Shown: positions 40,829 to 49,345 of the stretch, piece by piece
Position numbering within the stretch: position 1 is the first letter of the stretch
How the letters are laid out: every line of letters starts with the position of its first letter
Assembly (NCBI RefSeq): GCF_009687885.1
Contig: NZ_BLAF01000004.1
Span: 495,260-559,259, forward strand
Length of the DNA stretch: 64,000 bases
Reading direction: 5' to 3'
DNA from: Acrocarpospora pleiomorpha
GTDB taxonomy: Bacteria; Actinomycetota; Actinomycetes; Streptosporangiales; Streptosporangiaceae
Notes under the pieces: generated by a model
What the model saw: the letters and a program-made list of their open reading frames with translations, nothing else
What the model was told of the DNA's origin: nothing
The model's database searches: none
Program-made: the position numbers and the translations under genes

Positions 40829-42738
40829 CCACTGGGCTGTGGATCATCCTGGATCACGTCGTCGCGCTGCTGAGCGTCGCCACGTGGTTCGCGGCAGGGA
40901 TCACCCTGGCGCTCCGGCGTACCCGGCTGGCGTTCGCCGCCCTGGCCGCCGCGGTGCTCGTGACGCTTGTCCGGGTGGTCACCGTGGCGATACTGGCCGG
41001 CCGGGGCTGGTGGTTCGTCCAGGAGAAGGTGCTGCTGGGGCTGCCGATGCTGGGGGTCGCCGGGGCTGTCGCCGTGCTGCTCGCGGCGCGGCGGGGGCGG
41101 TCGGCGGGCGGCGTGGTCTCGGTGTTCACTACGGCTTACGCGGCGCTGGCCGGTCTTATGGTGACCTTCCTGGTCGGGTACCCGCTCACCTTGAGCACGG
41201 CCTTGATCACGATCTCGCTCGTGTGTGCCAGTGCGTTGCTGACCGCGCGAGTGGTCGCGACTCCCGCCGATGCGGGCGTCACGCAGGCGCCGGAGGATCG
41301 GCGCGCGATCTCGCGCCGCCGGTTCATCGGCTGGACCGGCGGCGCGGTCGTGGTGGGCGCGGCCGGTGCCGGCACCGGGCTGTCGTTCCTTCCCGCCGAA
41401 TCGGTGACCATCGGATCCGGGCGCTCGTCCCGAGCGGCCGTGTCAGTGGCCGATCTTCGGGGCTCCGGTTCGCCGGCACGGGGTGGCACGGTGCGGGGGC
41501 CCGTGCTCACCGCGAAGAAGGCCACCGTACGGCTCCCGTCCGGACGAGAGATCGACGCGTGGACCTACAACGGCGAGATCCCGGGTCCGGCGATCACCGC
41601 GATCCAGGGTGACCTGATCGAAGTGCGGCTGCGCAACGCCGACATCGAGGACGGCGTGACCCTGCACTGGCACGGCTACGACGTGCCGTGCGGCGAGGAC
41701 GGCGCGCCGGGTGTGACCCAGCCGGCCGTGGGACCCGGAGAGGACTTCGTCTACCGGTTCCGCGCCGACCAAGTGGGCACCTACTGGTATCACACCCATC
41801 ACGCGTCCCACGTCGGCGTACGTAAAGGCCTGTACGGAACCCTCGTCGTAAAACCGCGCGACGCCGACGACCAGGTGGACCTGACCCTGCCCGTGCACAC
41901 CTTCGACGGCACCGTCGTGATCGCAGGCAGAGACGGCCGAACCGAACACCAGGCACCACCAGGCGCACCGGTGCGGCTGCGATTGATCAACACCGACTCG
42001 GATCCACACCGGATCGTCCTTGCCGGAACCCCGTTCCGGGTGACGGCCGTCGACGGCCGAGACCTCAACCAGCCCGGCGAGGTCAGCGACGTCGCACTGC
42101 GCCTGCCCGCGGGCGGGCGATACGACCTGGTGTTCCTCATGCCGGACACGTCCGTGGCACTCGTCATCGACGACGACCGTGACGGCGGACTGCGCCTGCA
42201 CGGCGATTCCCTCGGGGAAGCACGGGACACCTCCGACTTGCCGGAGCTCGACCTCCTGCGGTACGGAACCCCAGCCGCCGTACCCTTCGACGCCCGCCAT
42301 GCCGACCGGCACTTCACCATGGTCCTCGACCGAGGCGTGGCCCTGGTCAACGGCCAACCGGCATACGCGCACACCGTCAACGGCCAAGGCCACCCTGGAA
42401 TCCCCGACCAGCTCGTCGCCGACGGCGACACCGTCCGGTTCACCGTCGTCAACCGAAGCCTGGAAACGCACCCCTGGCACCTGCACGGCCATCCCGTGCT
42501 GATCCTGTCCAGGGACGGGACACCGTCGACGGGCAGCCCGCTGTGGGTGGACACATTCGACGTCCGGCCAGGCGAGACCTGGGAGGTCGCATTCCGCGCG
42601 ACGAATCCCGGAATCTGGATGAACCATTGCCACAACCTGCCCCACGCGCATCAGGGCATGATGCTCCGACTCCGCTACGACGGCGTCACGACGCCATTCG
42701 GCGGCTCGCACGGCGAAAGCCCAGGCCATGGCCACTGA
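40825..42738 (+). CDS. Multicopper oxidase fused to an N-terminal membrane domain
   Basis: 637 aa. Residues about 5-150 are four to five membrane segments; then RRRFIGWTGGAVVVGAAGAG, a Tat-like or anchor segment. From about aa 225 a multicopper oxidase follows. All copper motifs are visible: LHWHGYD (about aa 280), WYHTHHASHVG (about 321), HPWHLHGH (about 549) and NHCHNLPHAHQGMM (about 600), giving type 1 and trinuclear sites. The oxidase part should face the outside. Substrates could be Cu(I), Mn(II) or phenols. It overlaps the DUF6220 gene (ATGA) and is followed by an MMPL gene after 66 nt. Confidence 0.88.
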   Translation: MTTGLWIILDHVVALLSVATWFAAGITLALRRTRLAFAALAAAVLVTLVRVVTVAILAGRGWWFVQEKVLLGLPMLGVAGAVAVLLAARRGRSAGGVVSVFTTAYAALAGLMVTFLVGYPLTLSTALITISLVCASALLTARVVATPADAGVTQAPEDRRAISRRRFIGWTGGAVVVGAAGAGTGLSFLPAESVTIGSGRSSRAAVSVADLRGSGSPARGGTVRGPVLTAKKATVRLPSGREIDAWTYNGEIPGPAITAIQGDLIEVRLRNADIEDGVTLHWHGYDVPCGEDGAPGVTQPAVGPGEDFVYRFRADQVGTYWYHTHHASHVGVRKGLYGTLVVKPRDADDQVDLTLPVHTFDGTVVIAGRDGRTEHQAPPGAPVRLRLINTDSDPHRIVLAGTPFRVTAVDGRDLNQPGEVSDVALRLPAGGRYDLVFLMPDTSVALVIDDDRDGGLRLHGDSLGEARDTSDLPELDLLRYGTPAAVPFDARHADRHFTMVLDRGVALVNGQPAYAHTVNGQGHPGIPDQLVADGDTVRFTVVNRSLETHPWHLHGHPVLILSRDGTPSTGSPLWVDTFDVRPGETWEVAFRATNPGIWMNHCHNLPHAHQGMMLRLRYDGVTTPFGGSHGESPGHGH

Positions 42739-42757
42739 TCCAGCCCGCGCCACTCAC

Positions 42758-42772
42758 TCGCCGAATCGGCGA
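42758..42772. promoter_or_regulatory. Palindrome TCGCCGA-A-TCGGCGA before the MMPL gene
   Basis: Perfect 7-bp arms around one base, in the 66-bp gap between the oxidase and the MMPL gene. It could be an operator for a second promoter or a short hairpin. No T-run follows. Confidence 0.35.
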
Positions 42773-42804
42773 TTCTCGCCCCGCTGCGACCTGAGGAGTA
42801 ATTA

Positions 42805-44946
42805 ATGACAATTGAGAATTCCCGTACTGATGGAGCTCTGGCGGGATTAGCCCGGTTCTGTTACCGGCGCCGTCGCCTGGTCCTGCTGACCTGGATCGTC
42901 GGCGTCATCGCCGTGGCGTTCGTCGGCTTCGGCTACGGCGCCGCCTCCGACAACGATTACTCCGGTGGAGACTCCGATTCCGCCAAGGCGCAGGTGCTGA
43001 TCAAGAAGCACTTTCCCGAACAACAAGGGGACACGCTGACTCTCGCGATCAAGGCAGCGAAGGGGATCGACGACCCCGCCGCCCGGCAGAAGATCGAGAA
43101 GGTCATCGCCGATCTGGACGCTTCACCCATTACCGGACCGGTGACCTCGCCGTATCAGGACGCGGATCTGGTGACGGAGGATCGTCGCATCGCCCGTACG
43201 ACCATCCCGCTGACCGACAAGGATGTGGCGAAAACCGAGGTCAAGCGCCTGGTGGACACGGTCAAGGACGCCTCAGGTGACGGCGTGACGCTGGGGCTGG
43301 GCGGGGACAAGGCGGAGAAGGCCGAGACGCCCCCGCAGGGTTCGACCGAGAGCGTGGGCGTCCTGGCGGCAGCGGTGATCCTGTTCATCGCGTTCGGGTC
43401 GCTGGTGGCCATGGGCCTGCCGATCGTGACCGGGCTGATGGCGGTCCTCGGCGGCATCGCCCTGATGAAGCTCGTGGGGCACGTGGTCCCCTCGCCGGAC
43501 TTCACCGTGCTCGTCGCCGCGCTGATCGGGCTCGGCGTCGGCATCGACTACGCGCTGTTCATCCTGACCCGCTACAAGGACAGCCTGCAGGATGGTGACG
43601 AGCCCGAGCGCGCCACGGTCAAGGCCATCACGACCGCGGGTCACGCGGTGCTTTTCGCCGGCACGACCGTCGTGATCGCGCTGCTGGGCCTGATCGCCAT
43701 GGGTCAGAAGATGATGACCGGCGTGGCCATCGGCGCGTCGGTGGCCGTGCTGGTGACGATGATCGCCGCGGTGACCTTGGTGCCGGCGTTCCTGGGCTTC
43801 GCCGGCCACAAGATCAACTCACTGCGCCTGCCCCGTCGCACGTCCCGCCAACGTGGGGCCGAGCGCCGTACCCCCGCCGAGCGGTGGGCCGGCGTGGTGC
43901 AGCGCAGGCCGCTGGTCGCCGCGATACTGGCCGGCGCGGGCCTGCTGGTACTGGCCACCCCCGCGCTGTCGATGCGGCTGAGCCTGCCCGACGCCAGCGT
44001 CCAGCCCCACGACAGGAGCAGCTACACCTCGTACCAGATCCTCTCCGACGGTTTCGGTCCCGGCTTCGGCGCACCCCTGATCTTCGCCGCCGAGGTCGCC
44101 GATCTGCGTCCCGTCGTCGAAGCGGTCGGGAAGACCGAGGGCATCGCCTACGTCACGCCGCCCCGGGTCAGCCAGGACGGGCAGGCCGCCACCTTCATGG
44201 CCTTCCCCACGACCGGATACCAGGAGGAGGCGACCGCGGACCTGGTGCACGAGCTCCGCGACGACGTGCTGCCCAAGGCGCCCGGCGGCGAAGCGGTCTA
44301 CGTCGGCGGCCCGAACGCCGGCGCGATCGACTTCGCCGAGGACACCGGCTCGCGCCTGCCCCTGATGATCGCGGTCGTCATCGTGCTGTCCCTGGTGCTG
44401 CTGATCGCGCTGGTCCGGTCGGTCACGATCGCGCTGCAGGCCGCCGTGATGAACCTGCTGTCGATCGGCGCCGCCTACGGCGTGCTGGTCGCGGTCGTGC
44501 AGTGGGGATGGTTCGGCTCGGCCCTCGGTTTCCCCACCGACATGCCGATCACGACCTGGGTGCCGATGATGATGTTCCCGCTCCTGTTCGGCCTGTCGAT
44601 GGACTACGAGGTCTTCCTGATCTCGCGGATCCGTGAGGAGTACGAGCGCACCGGCGACACCCGCAGGGCCGTCGCTCTCGGGCTGGCGCGGACCGCCAAG
44701 GTCATCACGGCCGCCGCCGCCATCATGATCGCCATCTTCACGACCGCCCTGCTCGGCCCCGACGTCTCGGTCAAGCAGATCGGTCTGGGCATGGCCGTCG
44801 CCGTGCTCGTCGACGCCACCATCATCCGGATGCTCCTGGTCCCCGCAGTGATGGAACTGTGCGGCAAGGCCAACTGGTGGATGCCCGGACGCCGGGCACC
44901 GAAGGTGGCTTCACCGGTCAGGGCCGTGGAAGAGACCAGGGTCTGA
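42805..44946 (+). CDS. MMPL/RND family transporter
   Basis: 713 aa with about twelve membrane segments in two repeats, each preceded by a large extracellular loop (aa 40-190 and about 395-520). Conserved features: GLGVGIDYALFILTRYKDSL in the first half, LFGLSMDYEVFLISRIREEY in the second, with the Asp-Tyr pairs that carry protons. ATG 42805 has GAGGAG upstream. MMPL proteins export lipids or hydrophobic drugs using the proton gradient. The gene follows the copper oxidase on the same strand and overlaps the convergent PadR gene by 36 bp. Confidence 0.92.
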   Translation: MTIENSRTDGALAGLARFCYRRRRLVLLTWIVGVIAVAFVGFGYGAASDNDYSGGDSDSAKAQVLIKKHFPEQQGDTLTLAIKAAKGIDDPAARQKIEKVIADLDASPITGPVTSPYQDADLVTEDRRIARTTIPLTDKDVAKTEVKRLVDTVKDASGDGVTLGLGGDKAEKAETPPQGSTESVGVLAAAVILFIAFGSLVAMGLPIVTGLMAVLGGIALMKLVGHVVPSPDFTVLVAALIGLGVGIDYALFILTRYKDSLQDGDEPERATVKAITTAGHAVLFAGTTVVIALLGLIAMGQKMMTGVAIGASVAVLVTMIAAVTLVPAFLGFAGHKINSLRLPRRTSRQRGAERRTPAERWAGVVQRRPLVAAILAGAGLLVLATPALSMRLSLPDASVQPHDRSSYTSYQILSDGFGPGFGAPLIFAAEVADLRPVVEAVGKTEGIAYVTPPRVSQDGQAATFMAFPTTGYQEEATADLVHELRDDVLPKAPGGEAVYVGGPNAGAIDFAEDTGSRLPLMIAVVIVLSLVLLIALVRSVTIALQAAVMNLLSIGAAYGVLVAVVQWGWFGSALGFPTDMPITTWVPMMMFPLLFGLSMDYEVFLISRIREEYERTGDTRRAVALGLARTAKVITAAAAIMIAIFTTALLGPDVSVKQIGLGMAVAVLVDATIIRMLLVPAVMELCGKANWWMPGRRAPKVASPVRAVEETRV

Positions 44947-45507
44947 CCCGTCATCGGCCATGTGGTAAGCGCCCTCTTCGAGGCGCGTGATGAGCCGGTG
45001 CGTCCAGGCGGTACGGCTGTCGGCGGTGTGCAGCCAGAGTTCGATGACGGCGCCGACCGGCCCCCAGGTCTCCAGGTCGGTGTCGGGCGGGAGCTCGCTG
45101 GTGATGCTGGCGCGCCACTGGTCCATCACGAGGGCGCGCCGCCGGAGCAGGTCGATCGCCTCGGCGCGGGGGAGGTCGTCGATGAGGCCGACGGCCGCGG
45201 CGAGCAGGTCCAGCCGGGGGTCGCGGCTGGAGAGCGCCTCGCGGAGCAGGGTGAAGTAGGCCTGCTCGCCGTCCCCGGTCAGCTCGTATTCCAGGCGCGG
45301 GGGCCCGCCCGCCTCGCTGGGTTTGGTCTCGTGGGCGAGGAGCAGGCCTTGGCCGGTCATGGATTTCAGGGCGTGGTAGATCGAGCCGGAGGTGGCGGTG
45401 GACCATTCGTGCGCGCCCCAGGATTCCAGGTCGGCGCGTACCAGATAGCCGTGGGAACGGCCGCGCCGCCGGATCGCGCCGAGCACCAGCAGCCGGACCA
45501 CGGACAT
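44911..45507 (-). CDS. PadR family regulator
   Basis: 198 aa. PadR winged HTH: VVRLLVLGAIRRRGRSHGYL, TATSGSIYHALKSMTGQGLL, PPRLEYELTGDGEQAYFTLL. The C-terminal dimerisation helices include RAEAIDLLRRRALVMDQW. It lies 13 nt after the VOC gene on the same strand and is likely co-regulated with it through the palindrome at 46253. Its end overlaps the MMPL end by 36 bp tail to tail. Confidence 0.88.
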   Translation of the reverse strand: MSVVRLLVLGAIRRRGRSHGYLVRADLESWGAHEWSTATSGSIYHALKSMTGQGLLLAHETKPSEAGGPPRLEYELTGDGEQAYFTLLREALSSRDPRLDLLAAAVGLIDDLPRAEAIDLLRRRALVMDQWRASITSELPPDTDLETWGPVGAVIELWLHTADSRTAWTHRLITRLEEGAYHMADDGSDPGLFHGPDR

Positions 45508-45520
45508 GCGCTTGTTCCCT

Positions 45521-46240
45521 TCAGGCCGGATCGACGGGAGGCAGCGCGGCCGCCAGGTCGTCGAGGCTGGCGAGCGTTTCCGGGTTGGCGTCGGACAGGG
45601 GGACCTCGCGGGCTTGGGCGAGGAGGTCGCGGGCGCGTGCCGGGTCTTCGGCCCGCAGCGCGAGTTCGGCGCGGTAGGCCAGGGCTTCCAGCAGGTCGGC
45701 CGGTGACGCGGTGTCCTGCTCGCGGCGGAGCGCGGTGTCCAGAATCCTGGCCGCCTGGAGGTGGTCGCCTTTGGAGTCGCCTAACACCACGGCGTTCTGC
45801 AACGTGGTCGCGAGCTTGCCTGCGGCCGGTTCCGGCTCGGACGGTCCGGCCGAGGCGGCGAAGATCCTGATCCAGTTGCCGCCCGGGTCAACGATCGTGA
45901 ATCCGGCCGTGTCGCCGGAGTTCTTCCGCTTGCGCGGCCGGGTCATCCGGGGAATCCCGGACACCAGGAGCTTGCCGTAGGCCGCGCGCATGCCCTCGGC
46001 GAACGCCGCGTACAGCGCGCCGGTGTCGGGCACCAGCACCAGGCACGATCCGTACGAATCCTCGGGCTTGAAGTCCGCCATGCCGAAGAAGCCCAGCTGG
46101 AGATCCTCGCGCTTCAACGACACGTACGGATTGGGGCGGACCTGGTAGTAGGTCCGGACGAAGCCCAGCGCGCCGTAGAACTCCACGATCTCGTCGACGG
46201 ACCGGCAGGGCAGCAGCGGCACGGTCTTCTCGTGAGCCAT
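45521..46240 (-). CDS. VOC (glyoxalase/bleomycin-resistance) protein with helical tail
   Basis: 239 aa. The first about 125 aa are a VOC module (VPLLPCRSVDEIVEFYGALG, FVRTYYQVRPNPYVSLKRED, then FTIVDPGGNWIRIF). The last about 105 aa are helical and TPR-like (GDHLQAARILDTALRRE, ALAYRAELALRAEDPARARD), an extension not needed by the VOC fold. ATG 46240 follows GGAGGATGA. A drug-binding or resistance role is common for such proteins with a PadR partner, but this is not shown. Confidence 0.82.
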   Translation of the reverse strand: MAHEKTVPLLPCRSVDEIVEFYGALGFVRTYYQVRPNPYVSLKREDLQLGFFGMADFKPEDSYGSCLVLVPDTGALYAAFAEGMRAAYGKLLVSGIPRMTRPRKRKNSGDTAGFTIVDPGGNWIRIFAASAGPSEPEPAAGKLATTLQNAVVLGDSKGDHLQAARILDTALRREQDTASPADLLEALAYRAELALRAEDPARARDLLAQAREVPLSDANPETLASLDDLAAALPPVDPA

Positions 46241-46252
46241 TCATCCTCCAAC

Positions 46253-46268
46253 TAGCCAAATTTGGCTA
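46253..46268. promoter_or_regulatory. Perfect 16-bp palindrome TAGCCAAATTTGGCTA
   Basis: Centred 20 bp upstream of the VOC start and containing the TAG stop of the FAD monooxygenase gene. Candidate operator for the PadR protein encoded two genes on. No stem-loop terminator features follow. Confidence 0.6.
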
Positions 46269-47447
46269 CTGCGTCCAGCGTACCTGAACCGGGGCGTACT
46301 CGGGCAGGGCCGGGGGCTTGGCCCGCGCCAGCCGTTCCACCGCGCTCATCACCCGCGTCAGCGGCAGCCGGGCGACGGTGTCACGCAGCCACCTGCCGCC
46401 CGACGTCTTGGGCACCATGAGGCGGACGTTCGTACCGATCCGCTGCCTCTTGCCGACCAGGGCACGGTGGCCGGCATGGTAGGCGGGGAAGGCGATCCGG
46501 TGATCGCCCCCGGCCGCCGCGAGCTCTCCGGCGAGCCGGTAGGCGCCGACCAGAGCCAACTCGGCGCCCGCACCCGAGGCCGGGGAGGCGCACCAGGCGG
46601 CGTCGCCCACCAGCGCGACCCGGCCGGTGGACCAGGAGTCCATCCGTACCTGGCTGAGCGCGTCGAAGTAGAACTCCGGGTCGGCCAGCCCGGCGCCGAG
46701 CAGTTCCTGGACGTGCCAGGAGGTGTCGCTCGCGAACGCCTGGCCCACCAGGCGCTTGTGCCGGCCGACGTCGCGGAAGTCGTAGCTCAGGGGCGCGGAG
46801 CGGAAGATGAAGTACGCCTTGGCCTGGGCGTGATTGCCGGAGCGGTAGATCCCGGCCATCCTCCCCGGCGTGTTGTACATCGTCACCCACCGGTCCTCGC
46901 CCAGCGAGGCGTCGGCGTCGGCGAAGGCGAAGTAGTGGTCCTTGAACCGGACGAACCGCTCCTCGGGGCCGAAGGCCAGCCGCCGGACGTTGGAGTGCAT
47001 GCCGTCGGCGCCGACGACCAGGTCGAAGCGGCGGGTGCCGGCGTGGTCGAAGGTGACGGTCACGCCGTCGCCGTCCTGCGCCAGTGCCCGGATGGAGTCG
47101 CCGAAGAGGTATTCGACGCCGGTCCGCCGGTGCAGGAGCGCCACCAGGTCGCCACGCATGAGCTCGACGCCGCCGGGGTCCTGGATGCCGATCCGGGCGA
47201 CCGGCCGGTCGCGGGCGTCGACGAACTTCATGCCCCGCACGTCGGTGGCGGCGGCACGGATCTCCGGCAGGATCCCCATGCGCTCGACGACGCCGATGGC
47301 CTGGCCTCGTACATCGACGCCGTTGCCGCCCGTGCGCGGCCCGCGCTCGCGTTCGACCACGGTGGGCTGGAAGCCGTGCCTGGCCAGCCAGTGCGCCAGG
47401 GTCAGCCCTGCGATGCTCGCGCCCGAGATCAGGATCCGCTCGTTCAT
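46266..47447 (-). CDS. FAD-dependent monooxygenase (PHBH/UbiH-like)
   Basis: 393 aa. GASIAGLTLAHWLARHG at aa 8-24 binds the FAD ADP part, DLVVGADGMHSNVR is the DG motif for NAD(P)H/FAD, and GRVALVGDAAWCASPASGAG the GD motif. This is the class A flavin hydroxylase fold, used for aromatic compounds or antibiotics (for example tetracycline-modifying enzymes are related); the substrate is unknown. It starts at 47447 and is divergent from a TetR gene, probably its repressor. The stop codon lies inside the palindrome at 46253. Confidence 0.9.
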   Translation of the reverse strand: MNERILISGASIAGLTLAHWLARHGFQPTVVERERGPRTGGNGVDVRGQAIGVVERMGILPEIRAAATDVRGMKFVDARDRPVARIGIQDPGGVELMRGDLVALLHRRTGVEYLFGDSIRALAQDGDGVTVTFDHAGTRRFDLVVGADGMHSNVRRLAFGPEERFVRFKDHYFAFADADASLGEDRWVTMYNTPGRMAGIYRSGNHAQAKAYFIFRSAPLSYDFRDVGRHKRLVGQAFASDTSWHVQELLGAGLADPEFYFDALSQVRMDSWSTGRVALVGDAAWCASPASGAGAELALVGAYRLAGELAAAGGDHRIAFPAYHAGHRALVGKRQRIGTNVRLMVPKTSGGRWLRDTVARLPLTRVMSAVERLARAKPPALPEYAPVQVRWTQ

Positions 47448-47470
47448 CGGGTGTCTCCCATGCGATTAAA

Positions 47471-47508
47471 TAGAATGCCCGCTCCACTTATATGGAAGGT
47501 ACATTCCA
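47471..47508. promoter_or_regulatory. Divergent promoters with dyad TGGAA-N6-TTCCA
   Basis: A dyad at 47493-47508 sits between the FAD monooxygenase and the TetR gene. On the minus strand TATAAG (47488-47493) could be the -10 of the monooxygenase gene, on the plus strand TAGAAT (47471-47476) the -10 of tetR. A TetR bound to the dyad would block both. Confidence 0.5.
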
Positions 47509-47509
47509 G

Positions 47510-48079
47510 ATGTCAATGCCGGGCCGCCGGGCCGATGCCGTACGCAACCGACAGCTCGCCCTGGAGGCGGCCACCGCGTTGCTGGCCGAACCCGACGCCG
47601 CGCTCACCGTCGAGGCCATCGCCAGGAAGGCCGGCCTGGGAGTGGGAACCGTCGTGCGCGCCTTCGGCGGCAAGGACGCGCTGCTGGACACCGCCGTCGC
47701 GCACCTGCTCGAACCGGTGGTACGGCGGGGCCGCGATCTGCTCCGGCAGAGCGGCCCCGAGCAGGCGTTGCGCGCCTTTCTCACCGAACTGATCGCCTTC
47801 CAGGCCGCCCACCACCCCATCAGCGACCAGCTGCGCGACCTGACCACACCCGCCACGGCCGCGCTGCGTGCCGAGCTCGTCCAGGTCGTGGCGGAGATGC
47901 TCACCGGAGCCCGGCAGGCCGGCGCGATCCGCACCGACCTCGACCTCGCGACCACCACCGCCCTGATCAGCCACCTGGCCTTCGCGATCGCTCGCGCGCA
48001 ACCCGAGAACCCGCAGCTCACCGACGTTTTCATCACCGTCGTCATGGACGGACTCCGGCGGCCTGTAGCTACCGGGTGA
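47510..48079 (+). CDS. TetR family regulator
   Basis: About 189 aa. HTH: ALEAATALLAEPDAALTVEA, IARKAGLGVGTVVRAFGGKD. The C-terminal domain is typical of SbtR/TetR_C types (IAFQAAHHPISDQLRDLTTP). ATG 47510 or 47516 is likely; an ATG at 47492 would lie inside the operator dyad. Divergent from the FAD monooxygenase gene, the usual arrangement of a repressor and its resistance enzyme. Its end overlaps the BenE gene end by 11 bp. Confidence 0.87.
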   Translation: MSMPGRRADAVRNRQLALEAATALLAEPDAALTVEAIARKAGLGVGTVVRAFGGKDALLDTAVAHLLEPVVRRGRDLLRQSGPEQALRAFLTELIAFQAAHHPISDQLRDLTTPATAALRAELVQVVAEMLTGARQAGAIRTDLDLATTTALISHLAFAIARAQPENPQLTDVFITVVMDGLRRPVATG

Positions 48080-49259
48080 CACCAACCGGTCGTGAGCGGT
48101 TGGCGTCCAGAGCCGGTGGTGTGCGGCGGTGCAGGAGTAGCGCGGTCAGGCCGCCCGCGACCAGGCCCCAGAACGCCGCGCCGATGCTCAGGATCGTCAT
48201 GCCGGACGCGGTCACGACAAACGTCACCACCGCGGCCTCGCGGCCCTCCGGCTCGGTCACCGCGCTGGCAAGGGACGAGCCGAGAGCCGGGAGCAGCGCC
48301 AGGCCGGCGACGGCGATGACCAGGACCGGCGGGGACAGCAGGACCAGGGCCATGGCCAGGCCCGCGCCGAGGCCGAGGGTCAGCTGGCCGGCGCCCAGGG
48401 CGACCGTCGCGATCCAGCGGCGGCCCGGGTCCGGGTGGGTGTCCGGGCCCGCCGTGAGCGCGGCGGTGATCGCCGCCAGGTTGAGGGCGTGCCCGCCGAA
48501 CGGGGCCGCCGCCGCGCTGGCCAGGCCGGTCGTGACGAGGACCGGGAGCAGGGGAGGGGCGTACCCGTATGTCGCCATGACCGCCATGCCGGGAACGTTC
48601 TGCGCGGCCATGGTGACCAGGAACAGCGGAATGGCGATGCTCACCACCACCGAGAGGTTGAGCGCGGGGGCGGTCAGCTCGATCGAGGGGCGCAGGGCCG
48701 CGCCGGAGAGACCGGGGCCGTGCGCCATGATCCCGATCACCGCGGCGACGAGCGCGCCCGGGACGGCCCACTGCCGTCGGTAGCGCTGCAGGATCGCCCA
48801 GGTGAGGACGACCGGGACCGCCAGGAGGGGGATGTCGACGACGGCGCGGACCGGTGCGGTGCAGAGGCTCAGGATGACGCCCGCCAGCATGGCCCCGGCG
48901 ATCGGGCGCGGGATGGCGGCGATCGCGCGGGCCAGCCAGGGGGACAGGCCGGCGAGCACGATGAGGGCGGCGCACACGAGGAACGCGCCGACCGCGGCCG
49001 GGAAGCCGCCGGGGACGGGGCCGGTCGCGGCGAGCAGCGCGGCGCCCGGGGTGGACCAGGCGATGCTGATCGGCATGCGGTAGCGCAGCCCGAGGAAGAT
49101 CGCCACCGCGGCGATGCCGGCGCAGAGGGCGAGCAGCCCGGACGCGGCCTGGCCGGGCGTGGCTCCGACGGCGCGCAGGCCGGCGAGCACGACGGTGAAC
49201 GAGCTGGCGTACCCGACGACCGCGCTGACCAGCCCAGCCACAATGGCTTGCATCCGCAC
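48069..49259 (-). CDS. BenE/YdcO family membrane transporter
   Basis: 396 aa with about twelve membrane segments. BenE family marks: VSAVVGYASSFTVVLAGLRA near the start, TPGQAASGLL, ISIAWSTPGAALLAATGPVP and APFGGHALNLAAITAALTAG. Family members are benzoate/H+ symporter-like. GTG 49259 has GGAGGGAG 5 nt upstream; the longer frame to 49274 would start within that site. Divergent from an XRE-cupin regulator, as ydcO and ydcN are in E. coli. Confidence 0.9.
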   Translation of the reverse strand: MRMQAIVAGLVSAVVGYASSFTVVLAGLRAVGATPGQAASGLLALCAGIAAVAIFLGLRYRMPISIAWSTPGAALLAATGPVPGGFPAAVGAFLVCAALIVLAGLSPWLARAIAAIPRPIAGAMLAGVILSLCTAPVRAVVDIPLLAVPVVLTWAILQRYRRQWAVPGALVAAVIGIMAHGPGLSGAALRPSIELTAPALNLSVVVSIAIPLFLVTMAAQNVPGMAVMATYGYAPPLLPVLVTTGLASAAAAPFGGHALNLAAITAALTAGPDTHPDPGRRWIATVALGAGQLTLGLGAGLAMALVLLSPPVLVIAVAGLALLPALGSSLASAVTEPEGREAAVVTFVVTASGMTILSIGAAFWGLVAGGLTALLLHRRTPPALDANRSRPVGVTR

Positions 49260-49278
49260 GTGCGCTCCCTCCACCGGG

Positions 49279-49296
49279 CGTTCCGTTTACGGAACG
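49279..49296. promoter_or_regulatory. Palindrome CGTTCCG-TTTA-CGGAACG
   Basis: Perfect 7-bp arms in the gap between benE-like and XRE-cupin genes, 20 bp from the benE-like start. Candidate site for the XRE-cupin regulator controlling both genes. Confidence 0.6.
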
Positions 49297-49345
49297 ATAG
49301 GGTACGCGGAGGTGCCGGACAAGCCCGTCATGTCACGATGGCCCG

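Noticed and set aside
40839..41612. 257-aa plus-strand frame inside the copper oxidase gene
   Set aside because: Shifted frame of the oxidase, which has all copper motifs in the main frame.
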